Source of the DNA: Paenibacillus whitsoniae
Lineage (GTDB): Bacteria > Bacillota > Bacilli > Paenibacillales > NBRC-103111
Direction: 5' to 3'
Assembly (NCBI RefSeq): GCF_003955665.1
Contig: NZ_RXHU01000014.1
Span: 1 to 64,000, forward strand
DNA: 64,000 bases
Part shown: piece after piece, positions 53,448 to 62,447 of the stretch
Layout of the letters: every line of letters begins with the position of its first letter
Position numbering within the stretch: position 1 is the first letter of the stretch
Notes under the pieces: generated by a model
What the model saw: the letters and a program-made list of their open reading frames with translations, nothing else
What the model was told of the DNA's origin: nothing
Databases searched by the model: none
Made by a program: the position numbers and the translations under genes

Positions 53448-53588
53448 ATGGAACAACTGACGAGCGTAATCGATCTTCTGTCTGATGAAGAATTAGCCGA
53501 AATCGCAGGCGGAATGAGATGTCAGGACTGCAGCATGACTCACCAATGCGGAACTGATTTTACCGGCAATGCCGTTTGTCAAGGTTAA
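53448..53588 (+). CDS. lanA: class II lanthipeptide precursor
   Basis: 46-residue peptide. The ATG lies seven bases after AAAGGAGGTGAT, one of the best ribosome-binding sites in the window. Leader residues 1-22 (ending SDEELAEIAGG) show the double-glycine pattern cut by C39 peptidases. The 24-residue core is MRCQDCSMTHQC then GTDFTGNAVCQG: Cys at 25, 28, 34, 44; Ser29, Thr31, Thr36, Thr39. CSMTHQC matches in position the CTLTSEC ring block of mersacidin and plantaricin C, with Gln for the usual Glu. LanM and LanT follow directly. The exact rings, and whether two Cys form a disulfide, cannot be read from sequence. Confidence 0.93.
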   Translation: MEQLTSVIDLLSDEELAEIAGGMRCQDCSMTHQCGTDFTGNAVCQG

Positions 53589-53600
53589 TAGAATGATTAA

Positions 53601-53627
53601 GGCAGGGGGAAACCCCTGTCTGTCTTT
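53601..53627 (+). terminator. attenuator hairpin between lanA and lanM
   Basis: GGCAGGGG (53601-53608), GAAA tetraloop, CCCCTGTC (53613-53620), one G-T pair, then TGTCTTTT. A weak terminator here would make lanA mRNA exceed lanM mRNA, as in other lanthipeptide operons. Confidence 0.75.
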
Positions 53628-53656
53628 TCAAATTGGTCATTAGAGGGAGAATTGGC

Positions 53657-56600
53657 ATGATGATTAAAGATTGCAAATTCATAAATGCCGCTTATTTGCA
53701 TGAACGGGAAATCCAAGATAAAGATGAGGGAATAGCAACTGACTCCGAGAATACAGAGCGGTGGCGCAAGCGTACAGGGCTTGTGCCGGAAGATCTGTTC
53801 ACGCTCCGATTGAATAAAGAGAATCTGAATAAAGCGGAATTTGCCGCCGTTCTTAATCATACAAAGGATTTTACGCTCAAGCAGCAGCCCAAATGGGCTG
53901 AAACCCTTGAGGCTATTCTGAATCAGAAAGAGGAACAGGGCGATGAGGCGGCAAGCTTGCCTACCCTTCCGTTCTCCTCTTTTATACATCCATTCCTTTT
54001 ATGGATGAGACGGAGACTGCTCGACCGGTTTCAGCAATGGGATTTGCAGGATCAATCCGCTCCCGTCAACCGCAGTGCATTGTTGGAGGATGTAGTCTCG
54101 TCGCTCAGCCAGACCCTCACACGGGTTGCAGACAGAACCCTCATTGCGGAGCTGCATCTTGCCAAACAAGCCCACGAGCTGAAGGGGGAATCGTCCGAGG
54201 AGCGTTTTCAATATTTTGTTGCACATCGCTTAAGCGCTAATCCCGATATTCTTATCATCCTTCATAAATACCCTGTGTTGGGGCGGCTGCTGACCGAATT
54301 GACCGAGAAACATACGGCGCATATTATTGAATTGCTGGAAAGATTCCAGAAGGATAAAGAGGAGCTCGAACAGCTCTGGCTGAAGGATTTCTCATGTATT
54401 GTCGGGTGCAAACGATCCGGAGATACGCATCAAGGGGGAAAAAGCGTCACTATCCTGCATTTCGCATCTGGCTCCCGTTTGCTGTACAAACCAAGATCGC
54501 TGGACATCGATAAGAAGTTTCAGGAGCTTCTGCAATGGGTGAACCGGCATGGAGCACAGCCTCAGCTGCCAGTCATGAAAGTGGTTAATAAACATGATTA
54601 TGGATGGTCGGAATATATACAACACCAGCCATGCAGCACAGACGGTCAAATCAACCGTTTCTACCAGCGTCATGGTCAATATTTAGCACTATTGTATTTG
54701 CTGCAGGGAGCGGATTTTCACCATGAAAATGTCATCGCCTCGGGTGAATTTCCTTATCTCGTGGATCTGGAAATGTTATTTCACCGATACAGCGCTTCAC
54801 TAGAAAGCAGCGTCAATTCTAATACAGCGGTGCAGAAGGCATCTGATTGGATGGTGGAATCCGTATTGAGAACCGGACTTCTTCCTTCCTACCGCTTGCG
54901 TTTTGGCTCTTTTGAGGGATTGGAGACAAGCGGGATCGGGGCTTTTTCCGGTCAGCTATTCAAGACGACGACCATACAGTACCAGAATCCAGGAACCGAT
55001 GAGATGCGGCTGGTTAAGGTCGACCAAGCGCATTTTCAAACCGGGAATAACCGCCCCATTTTTGAGGGAACCGAAGTCAAAGCAGAAGCGTACACCGAGG
55101 ATATAATCGCAGGTTTTAACCATATGTACCATCTTTTAATCGCTCATCAGGAAAGTATGGGTTCACCCGACGGACCCATAGCCAATTTTGCGTTCTGCCA
55201 GGTAAGAGTTTTGCTGCGCAACACGGATGTGTATGGGCAGATGCTGCAGGCTTCGCTACATCCGGGTCATTTGGTCAACGGCCTGGCGAGAGTCGAATTA
55301 TTTGATTTTATGTGGAGGATCGCGGAAACGGTACCTGTTTTAGCCGCAGCAGTCCATTCCGAATGTGCCGATTTGCTGGAGCATGATATTCCTTACTTTT
55401 CTTCTAGCGTGAATTCGCGGGATGTATGGGACAGTAGAGGCAATAAAATCAGCGGCTTTTTCCCCAATGACGGCTTGTCGGTTTCCATGGGTAGGGTCAG
55501 GCGGCTGGGTGAAGAGGACAGGAAGAGGCAGGTCGCTATTATCCGCTCCTCTATGCTTACCTTGTTAAAAAGCTGGGAAAGTCCTTCTTTTCATCGTCTG
55601 GCAGCTTCGGATGAGATTGACGTATGCCGGCGCGATTCATTTAAAGCGGGAGCCATGGAAATTGCCGACCGGCTGGCGGCTTCGGCAATTTGGGGAGACA
55701 ATCGTGATTCCGCAACCTGGATTGGAACAGGAAGAGATTCATCCGGCATGCTGCGTTACGCACCTATGGATTCGGGTATCTACAACGGGACGCTTGGGAT
55801 GGCTCTTTTTTATGCTTATATGGCACAGGAAACAGGCGCCCATGACTATCGTACATTAGCCAGAGGGGCGGTTCAGACAAGTTTGGAATTTTTGAGATTC
55901 CCCGGCGCGGTATCGGGCGGCTCCGTATTCTACGGCCTGGCTTCCTACCTGTATGCTTTCTCGCATCTGGCGCCTCTCATGGGGGATCCATCTCTGCTGG
56001 AAACAGCTGTTCAATTATTACCTCGCTTCGACCGGCTTATCGAGGAAGACAAAAAGCTTGATTTAATGTCGGGCAGTGCCGGCATTCTGCTTGGCTGCCT
56101 TAGATTGTATGAACGAACCGGCGAGCCTGAGGCTCTGGCTGTCGCCAGGAAATGCGCCGACCATCTGCTGAAACATCGCGTTGCGGCAGCATCTGGAATC
56201 GCGTGGAGAACAGGTCTGACGTACCACCGGATGCTTGCCGGATTCTCGCATGGCGCGTCCGGTTATGCCGCTGCCTTAGCGCAGCTTGCCGCAGCGACAG
56301 GTGATGAGCGTTACATGGATGCGGCATCAGGAGCAATCTGCTACGAACGCAGTTTATTTGACAAGCTGGAAGGAAACTGGAGGGATCTGCGGACTGATGA
56401 GCCTTTAGCGGCGAATCCCGTCTTTTGGTGCCACGGAGCACCGGGAGTTCTGTTGAGCCGGCTCCTGGTGAATCCATATCGCCACGATGCAGAGATCCGT
56501 AATGAGATCCAGACTGCCCTTCAGACCACATTAAAACGTTGGCGGGGAACAAGCAACTGCCTCTGTCACGGGGATATGGGAAATCTTGATGTCCTGCTCG

Positions 56601-56851
56601 TCTGCGCAAAAGCCATGAATGATGCTAGCCTCTATGAACAGGTCTATCATCGGGCATCGCTGTCTCTAGATCATGCGCGCAAGCACGGATGGCAATGTGA
56701 TGTTCCAGCTCAGTGCGACGCGCCAGGGTTCATGGTGGGACTTGCGGGAATCGGCTACGCGTTGCTGCGTCTGTCCAATCCCGAACTGCCTTCCATTCTC
56801 GCCCTGCAGCAGGCCGAAGCGCCAGTTGCTACAGGAAGTGTCGGAAGATGA
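53657..56851 (+). CDS. lanM: class II lanthipeptide synthetase LanM
   Basis: 1064 residues from ATG 53657, six bases after AGAGGGAGA; the frame is open to 53633. Bifunctional enzyme: the N-terminal dehydratase domain phosphorylates and eliminates Ser/Thr of the core, and the C-terminal cyclase domain adds Cys thiols. Visible motifs: ASGSRLLYKPRSLDIDKKF (about 268-286), GADFHHENVIASGEFPYLVDLEMLFH (about 350-375), and the LanC-like zinc site with FWCHGAPGV (Cys about 926) and CLCHGDMGN (Cys-His about 970), with FSHGASGYAAAL earlier. Length is normal for LanM. It overlaps lanT by four bases (ATGA). Only one precursor gene was found. Confidence 0.97.
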   Translation: MMIKDCKFINAAYLHEREIQDKDEGIATDSENTERWRKRTGLVPEDLFTLRLNKENLNKAEFAAVLNHTKDFTLKQQPKWAETLEAILNQKEEQGDEAASLPTLPFSSFIHPFLLWMRRRLLDRFQQWDLQDQSAPVNRSALLEDVVSSLSQTLTRVADRTLIAELHLAKQAHELKGESSEERFQYFVAHRLSANPDILIILHKYPVLGRLLTELTEKHTAHIIELLERFQKDKEELEQLWLKDFSCIVGCKRSGDTHQGGKSVTILHFASGSRLLYKPRSLDIDKKFQELLQWVNRHGAQPQLPVMKVVNKHDYGWSEYIQHQPCSTDGQINRFYQRHGQYLALLYLLQGADFHHENVIASGEFPYLVDLEMLFHRYSASLESSVNSNTAVQKASDWMVESVLRTGLLPSYRLRFGSFEGLETSGIGAFSGQLFKTTTIQYQNPGTDEMRLVKVDQAHFQTGNNRPIFEGTEVKAEAYTEDIIAGFNHMYHLLIAHQESMGSPDGPIANFAFCQVRVLLRNTDVYGQMLQASLHPGHLVNGLARVELFDFMWRIAETVPVLAAAVHSECADLLEHDIPYFSSSVNSRDVWDSRGNKISGFFPNDGLSVSMGRVRRLGEEDRKRQVAIIRSSMLTLLKSWESPSFHRLAASDEIDVCRRDSFKAGAMEIADRLAASAIWGDNRDSATWIGTGRDSSGMLRYAPMDSGIYNGTLGMALFYAYMAQETGAHDYRTLARGAVQTSLEFLRFPGAVSGGSVFYGLASYLYAFSHLAPLMGDPSLLETAVQLLPRFDRLIEEDKKLDLMSGSAGILLGCLRLYERTGEPEALAVARKCADHLLKHRVAAASGIAWRTGLTYHRMLAGFSHGASGYAAALAQLAAATGDERYMDAASGAICYERSLFDKLEGNWRDLRTDEPLAANPVFWCHGAPGVLLSRLLVNPYRHDAEIRNEIQTALQTTLKRWRGTSNCLCHGDMGNLDVLLVCAKAMNDASLYEQVYHRASLSLDHARKHGWQCDVPAQCDAPGFMVGLAGIGYALLRLSNPELPSILALQQAEAPVATGSVGR

Positions 56852-58986
56852 GAAAACGGAGACGAGTCCCGTTCGTTGAACAAATGGAGCATTCGGAATG
56901 CGGGATCTGCTGCCTGGCGATGATTCTGGATTATTATCATTGTTATGTTCCCCTGCTTGAGTTGCGCGAGAAGGGCGGCGCGGGAAGGGATGGGGTAAAT
57001 CTTCTTTCCTTGCGCAATATTGCCCGCGGTTATGGTCTTGAAGCTTACGGTCAAAGGACCGAAGTGGATAAAGGGTCTAAACTTGCCGAACCGTGCATTC
57101 TTCACTGGGAGAACAACCATTTCGTCGTACTGGAACGACTGACAGGCAGCAGGGCTATTATTGTGGATCCAGCGATCGGCAGGCGCAGCATTCCACTAAC
57201 AGAGTTCAAGGAAAAATACAGCGGTGCGCTACTTGTGCTCCGTCCGACGGAGAAGCTGGCTTACCGCAAAAAAAGACCTTTGTGGATCGACTACATGAAG
57301 CTCCTCAGTCGACATACCCCGAGCGTGACCAAAATCATCGTCTGGTCCTTGTGGATCCAGATGCTTGCGCTTGTCGCCCCCATTTCCATCCGGTTTCTGA
57401 TCGATGAGGTGATTGTCCCCCGGGAAACTGGAATTCTGACTGCGGTCGGGATCGGCTTTGCCAGCCTGTCCGTCATTCATCTTGCTTTTCTGCTGCTGCG
57501 CAGCAGGACGCTTGTCACCCTGCAAAATCATCTTGACTGGAATTTAATGAGCACTTTTTTTCATCGCATGCTGAGCTTGCCTTACAAGTTTTTTCAGCTG
57601 CGTTCCACCGGGGATCTGATTGTCAGGGCGAACAGCAATATGATGCTCCGGGATATCCTATCAACCCGAACTGTAACTGCGCTGCTTGACGGTGGAATGG
57701 TCGTGTTTTTTCTGCTGTTTATGCTGGACCGCTCTCCCACATTAACGGGATGGGTTGTTTTGACAGGCATGATCCAAGTCATCATACTCCTTGCGACGAG
57801 GAATAAAATCAAGCTGCTTGCACAGGAACAAATTTTAAAGCAGACGCTCGCATCCAATTCGTTTGTGGAAACGATACGGGGCATTACGGATGTCAAAGCG
57901 GGTGGCATGGAAAAGCTTGCTTATGCAAGGTGGGAACAGCTTTACAAGGAGCAGCTGGCGAGCGTGCGGAAGAGGGGGATTCTGGAAGCAAATGTGGAGA
58001 GTCTTGTCGACGGATTGCGGTTCGCGGCGCCTCTCGTTCTCCTGTGGATCGGGACGAAACAGGTTATTTCCTATCAAATGACGCTTGGCGAGCTGTTCGC
58101 ATTCTTCACGCTGGCAGCTGCGTTCCTTACCCCGCTTACGACACTTGTCACGTCATTGAATCAAATGATCGTCATGGGCGCCTATCTGAACCGTATTCTG
58201 GATATTCATGAATACAAAGCTGAGCAGGATGACAGCGAAGTTCAGAAGCCGCCGACTCTGAGGGGCAAGGTAGAGCTGCGCAATGTCAGTTTCGGATATC
58301 ATACCGAGAGCCCCGAGGTTATCCGGAAGGTATCGGTTACGATTAATCCTGGTCAAAAAATAGCGATCGTAGGAGCATCCGGCAGCGGCAAAAGCACATT
58401 GGCAGGGCTGCTGCTGGGGCTTTATCTGCCTACGGAGGGCGAGGTTTTTTTCGATGACCAGAACCTGACCCTGCTGGATAAACCTGCGCTGCGCAGTCAA
58501 ATTGGCGTCGTCATGCAAAATACGTTTATTTTCAACCGCTCCATTGCCGAAAATATCGCAATTCATGATCCGACACTGACGATCAAGCAGATCGTGGAGG
58601 TTGCCAAAATGGCAGGCATTCATGATGAGATTATGCAAATGCCTTTAAACTATCAGACGCTCATTTCCGAAGGGGGAACGAATCTGTCGGGCGGGCAGAG
58701 ACAGCGGATTGCGCTGGCCAGGGCTCTCACCAGAAATCCCGCCATTATTTTGCTGGATGAAGCGACAAGCGCGCTGGATATGTTGACCGAAAGAACCGTT
58801 GAACAGAATCTTTCCAAACTGCAGTGTACTCGAATTGTTATTGCGCACCGCCATAGCACCATAGTCAATGCCGATCTGATCCTGGTGCTGGAAGGCGGTA
58901 GCATCAAGGAGGCGGGCAGCCATCAGGAGCTTCTGGCAGGTGAAGGCTATTATGCCTCATTATACAAACAATTGCAGCCTACCTAG
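56848..58986 (+). CDS. lanT: LanT: C39 peptidase-containing ABC transporter
   Basis: 712 residues from ATG 56848, overlapping the lanM stop; longer frames starting inside lanM are unlikely. N-terminal C39 peptidase: QMEHSECGICCLAMILDYY with catalytic Cys18, ENNHFVVLERL with His about 91, and IVDPA with Asp about 107, so the protease looks active. Six-helix membrane domain (about 150-440). ATPase: Walker A GASGSGKST (about 510), LSGGQRQRIALARAL (about 613), Walker B ILLDEATSALD. It should cut the precursor after Gly-Gly and export the modified core. Confidence 0.97.
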   Translation: MRKRRRVPFVEQMEHSECGICCLAMILDYYHCYVPLLELREKGGAGRDGVNLLSLRNIARGYGLEAYGQRTEVDKGSKLAEPCILHWENNHFVVLERLTGSRAIIVDPAIGRRSIPLTEFKEKYSGALLVLRPTEKLAYRKKRPLWIDYMKLLSRHTPSVTKIIVWSLWIQMLALVAPISIRFLIDEVIVPRETGILTAVGIGFASLSVIHLAFLLLRSRTLVTLQNHLDWNLMSTFFHRMLSLPYKFFQLRSTGDLIVRANSNMMLRDILSTRTVTALLDGGMVVFFLLFMLDRSPTLTGWVVLTGMIQVIILLATRNKIKLLAQEQILKQTLASNSFVETIRGITDVKAGGMEKLAYARWEQLYKEQLASVRKRGILEANVESLVDGLRFAAPLVLLWIGTKQVISYQMTLGELFAFFTLAAAFLTPLTTLVTSLNQMIVMGAYLNRILDIHEYKAEQDDSEVQKPPTLRGKVELRNVSFGYHTESPEVIRKVSVTINPGQKIAIVGASGSGKSTLAGLLLGLYLPTEGEVFFDDQNLTLLDKPALRSQIGVVMQNTFIFNRSIAENIAIHDPTLTIKQIVEVAKMAGIHDEIMQMPLNYQTLISEGGTNLSGGQRQRIALARALTRNPAIILLDEATSALDMLTERTVEQNLSKLQCTRIVIAHRHSTIVNADLILVLEGGSIKEAGSHQELLAGEGYYASLYKQLQPT

Positions 58987-59001
58987 GAGGGGGTTAAAGA
59001 A

Positions 59002-59526
59002 ATGCGGAAAGTTGTGATCAAGCTGCTTTTTGTTCTCGCCGCTCTCATTCCATTAGCCGGCGTATATGTGCTGAATAACGCTTCACTGGTCACGGAATGG
59101 TTTACGGATACAGGTGGAATCAAACAGGGGGAGATGATTCCCTTGGTTTCCGGCGAAGAGGTTGATGGCGGGCAGGTGGATATGAAGCAATACAAAGGAA
59201 AGAAATTCATTGCCATGATTGCCAAAATCGATTGTGAATCCTGCAAAAGCTCCTATCCCACCATCAAGAAGTGGAATGAATTATATCCCGACATTCCGCT
59301 TGTAATGGTGGGGGTGGGAGGAAAGGAAGAATACAGTCGGGTCAAGCATGAGCTGCAGTTTTCGTTTCCGATCCTCTCGGCCGATCAGGCGATGCAGGAA
59401 CAATTCCTGATGAAAATCACGCCTGTCTTCTATGCCGTGGATGAAGAGGGCAGGGTGATAGAGCGGATGAACGGGTATCGGGTGAGGGACTTCAAAAAAT
59501 TCATGGAAAAGGTAGAAATGATATGA
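59002..59526 (+). CDS. membrane-anchored thioredoxin-fold protein with CESC motif
   Basis: 174 residues, ATG eight bases after AGGAGGGGG and 15 bases after lanT. One N-terminal helix (about 6-25) exports it or anchors it outside. The TlpA/AhpC-like domain has FIAMIAKIDCESCKSSYPTIKKW, with the redox pair C78-x-x-C81, and a cis-Pro region ITPVFYAVDEEGRVIERMNGY. Such proteins oxidise, reduce or isomerise thiols. Overlap of its stop with the VKOR gene start (ATGA) shows the two proteins are made together, as DsbA-like acceptor and VKOR regenerator. Confidence 0.88.
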   Translation: MRKVVIKLLFVLAALIPLAGVYVLNNASLVTEWFTDTGGIKQGEMIPLVSGEEVDGGQVDMKQYKGKKFIAMIAKIDCESCKSSYPTIKKWNELYPDIPLVMVGVGGKEEYSRVKHELQFSFPILSADQAMQEQFLMKITPVFYAVDEEGRVIERMNGYRVRDFKKFMEKVEMI

Positions 59527-59945
59527 CCCGTCAGCGGAATACTCTCATCATCAGCATGGCAGCTGCGGGGATGTTGGTCTCTTTGTATTTATTCTGGTCG
59601 AAAATCACCAGCCAGTTTTTTTGTCCGATTGGCGATTGTAGTGTCGTGAACAACAGCAGGTATGCCTACATCGGGCCATTCCCGGTTTCCTTGATGGGGA
59701 TCTCTTATTATTGTATCCTCATCCTGCTGATGGCCGTATACCGAAGAGGAGAGTATGCGTTAAAACCTGTAATTCCAAGACTGTATATTTGGGCAGGCTT
59801 CAGCTATTCAACTTATTTAAGCGGAGTTGAAGTGTTTGTGCTAAAAGCGGTCTGCATATGGTGTGTCATTTCCTATGTTCTGATGATTGGCATTACCATT
59901 GTTTCAAGTTTGAAACGTCCGAACACGAAGCCAACCACTGATTAA
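59523..59945 (+). CDS. VKOR-family disulfide-generating membrane oxidase
   Basis: 140 residues, four or five helices. Hallmarks of bacterial VKOR: FFCPIGDCSVVNNSRYAYIGPFPVSLMGISYY (loop Cys pair C34/C39, then the S-N-S-x-Y-A and G-x-P-x-S blocks) and active-site KAVCIWCVISY (C111-x-x-C114). VKOR passes electrons from a thioredoxin-fold partner to quinone, making disulfides de novo. Last gene of the lanthipeptide operon. Compare sublancin, whose operon carries the thiol oxidoreductases BdbA and BdbB. No terminator is evident right after the stop. Confidence 0.92.
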   Translation: MTRQRNTLIISMAAAGMLVSLYLFWSKITSQFFCPIGDCSVVNNSRYAYIGPFPVSLMGISYYCILILLMAVYRRGEYALKPVIPRLYIWAGFSYSTYLSGVEVFVLKAVCIWCVISYVLMIGITIVSSLKRPNTKPTTD

Positions 59946-60017
59946 TTGAATGGTTTTCAGCTAGCGAGTATTTCAAGTTTCACATAATTTCTTTACAAAA
60001 ATGTCTCTATAATGTAG

Positions 60018-61624
60018 AAATCGTTATCCTTTGACGAACAGGCAGCCGGCACCGATCAATTACCGCACACGTTAGTTGCGCAGGCTTTTCATTATTCGCC
60101 GCGAGGTATGGCCTCCGTCTCTATAGAGGGGACAATCCTACAAACCAATCCTATGATTTGTAAAATTTTGGGCTTATCTGATTCCGAAAATCATCAACAG
60201 GAGTTTTCAGGAATTCATGCCTGAAGACGACTTTTTTGCACTGAGGGAGTTTTGGCTTCAATGCCTAGACGGCACGCTGAACTCCGCCAGTTTGAAAAGT
60301 CATATGGTTCACAAACAGTGTGATCTCCTACAGGTTTCCATCCTGCTATCTCTCATCAGGGACGAGTCTCGACAGCCTCTTTTTGTTATTGCTGAGGTTA
60401 GCGAAACAAGTAGAGAATCGAACAGGGCCGCAAATGAGCTTAAAGTCAAAACGATTCAATTGGAATCGTTCCTCGAACATAATGCGGATGCGATATGGAT
60501 GATGAATATGCAAGATACGCTTTTAGAGGTCAATCCTGCCTTTGAAATGCTGTTTGGCTGGCCCGCCGCTGAGATTAAGGGGTCCAAGCTGCCGATCATC
60601 CCGGATTCCGAGGCGACGTTATCGCCACTTCGTGATCATCATGGAACGATCATAGGCATTACAGGCATATGCCGGGATGTGACCTCCGGAAATCGTACCA
60701 AGCAAGAGCTTCAAGTGAAGACCATGCAACTTGAATCCTTTATCCAACATAATGCTGACGCCATCTGGATGATTAATGAGCAAGATACCATTTTAAAAGT
60801 GAACCCTGCCTTTGAAACGCTGTTCGGTTGGTCTGCTGGTGAAATTAAGGGGCAAAAGTTGCCGATGATTCCGGGGGGTTCTCAAAGATCAGATGGAACA
60901 CCTCCATCAAAGCATCAAAAATGGCGAAACGGTAGTCGACTTGGAAACGATCCTGCAGCATAAAAACGGCCAGCTGCTTGACGTGGAAGCTACACTGTCC
61001 CCGCTGATGGACCATGATGGACGAACGATCGGGATTACTGGCATCTGCCGTGACATCTCTGCAAGAAAACAAGCCTAACAGGAACTGAACGCTAGAACGA
61101 TGCAATTTGGAGTCTTTTATTGAAAATAATGCGGATGCCATCCTGATTTGCAACAGCGATGAACGAGTCGAGAGTATGAATAAATCGTTTGAGGATCTGT
61201 TCGGGTGGCCGAAGGAAGCATTGGTAGGCATGAAGATCGCGTCGCTACCTTTTATTCCGTCTGAATACCTTGAAGAAACAAATCGATTATGCGAACGGAT
61301 ACGAAACGGTGTGCCCCTAAGCGGAATTGAAACGAGGCGGCTGCATAAGGACGGAGAGTACATCAATGTCATCATTTCCGCTTCACCGTTTTTCGATGGG
61401 AACGGAAAGCTATGCTGATTCGCCTTAGCGACGAAGGCTGCGGAATCCCTCCGGACGTTCTTTTGAAATTAGGGCAGCCATTTATCACAACCAAAGAGCA
61501 AGGAACCGGATTAGGATTTATGGTGAGTAAAAAAATTATTGAAAACCACGCGGGCACGGTCAATGTTCAGAGTGAAGTCGGCAAGGGCACCGTCATTGAT
61601 ATTCGATTGCCGATTTCCAATTAA
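60018..61624 (+). pseudogene. decayed multi-PAS sensor histidine kinase
   Basis: Fragments in changing frames, all readable as one gene. (1) 60018-60212: PAS start AFHYSPRGMASVSIEGTILQ. (2) a one-base shift near 60212, then PEDDFFALREFWLQC and two PAS units with ESF(I/L)(E/Q)HNADAIWM. (3) a shift in the G-run near 60875 into KDQMEHLHQSIKNGETVVDL. (4) TAA at 61076-61078 after ARKQA. (5) an extra T near 61106. (6) PAS ends at NGKLC, and a deletion near 61410 joins it to a HATPase end, GLGFMVSKKIIENHAG. The His-acceptor domain is gone. The type resembles sporulation kinases; no function can remain. Confidence 0.85.
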
Positions 61625-61626
61625 GA

Positions 61627-61665
61627 AATCCCCCTTTAACAGAACTCATGTCGAAGGGGGATTCC
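61627..61665 (+). terminator. terminator-like hairpin after the kinase relic
   Basis: AATCCCCCTT (61627-61636) pairs with AAGGGGGATT (61654-61663); only a short T stretch follows. Confidence 0.6.
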
Positions 61666-61843
61666 TTATGGGAGCAGAGCTGTTATCCGACGATACAAAC
61701 ATAGGTGCATAATCGTGAATGAATATGGACCATATATTTGTTTTTCCTATAAAGTTAATAACTATTATATATTAGACCTATAACTGTTAGTGGCTATAAT
61801 ATGTATTTATTAACAATAGCATAGTTGGAGGGGGAGTGGTCTG

Positions 61844-62395
61844 ATGTCTATTTATGATTTTCAGGTTAACTCAATTAACGGTGAGCTGGTTGAATTATCA
61901 ATATTCCGGGGGAAAGTCCTCCTTATTGTCAATACTGCCAGTAGGTGTGGATATTCTCGCCAATTCGCAGGACTTCAAATGCTTTACGAAAGCCATCATG
62001 AGCAGGGTCTTGAAATACTCGGTTTTCCATGTAATCAATTTAACGAGAAAGAGCCAGGGAGTAACTTCGATGTACAGGAATATTGTAAGAGTATCTTTGG
62101 AGTGTCGTTTCCGCTATTTGAGAAATTGGAGCTTAGGGGTCCCACTGCTCATCCTCTATTTCAATATCTAACTCAACAAGCACCATTTCAAGGTTTCGAT
62201 ACTCAGACCTCGGGCGGTCTATGGATGCATAATTTTTTACAGGATAAGTATCCGGACATATACTCTGGTAACGGGATCAAGTGGAATTTCACAAAGTTTT
62301 TGATCGATCGAAACGGTGATGTATACGGTAGATACGAAACTGCGACGGAACCAAATGAGATAGAGTTAGATATTGAATCGCTTCTTTTAAGGTAA
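61844..62395 (+). CDS. glutathione peroxidase-family thiol peroxidase
   Basis: 183 residues, ATG ten bases after GGAGGGGGAG. Family signatures: VNTASRCGYS with peroxidatic Cys36, LGFPCNQFNEKEPG with catalytic Gln and a second Cys, and IKWNFTKFLIDR with the catalytic Trp. Firmicute members (BsaA type) use thioredoxin or bacillithiol and not glutathione. Length is slightly above the usual 160. The upstream 219 bases after the pseudogene contain a short AT-rich promoter region and no gene. Single-gene unit. Confidence 0.93.
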   Translation: MSIYDFQVNSINGELVELSIFRGKVLLIVNTASRCGYSRQFAGLQMLYESHHEQGLEILGFPCNQFNEKEPGSNFDVQEYCKSIFGVSFPLFEKLELRGPTAHPLFQYLTQQAPFQGFDTQTSGGLWMHNFLQDKYPDIYSGNGIKWNFTKFLIDRNGDVYGRYETATEPNEIELDIESLLLR

Positions 62396-62447
62396 ACAAA
62401 TAATCACTATTGCAATCGTCACAGATGTGTTTGGCTATAGCATACGT

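Noticed and set aside
56713..56847. 45-residue N-terminal extension of LanT within lanM
   Set aside because: It is the shadow of the LanM C-terminus in another frame; C39 domains begin just before the QxxxxxCG motif.
59985..60012. Sigma-A promoter TTTACA/TATAAT before the PAS kinase relic
   Set aside because: The spacer is only about ten bases, too short for a working promoter.
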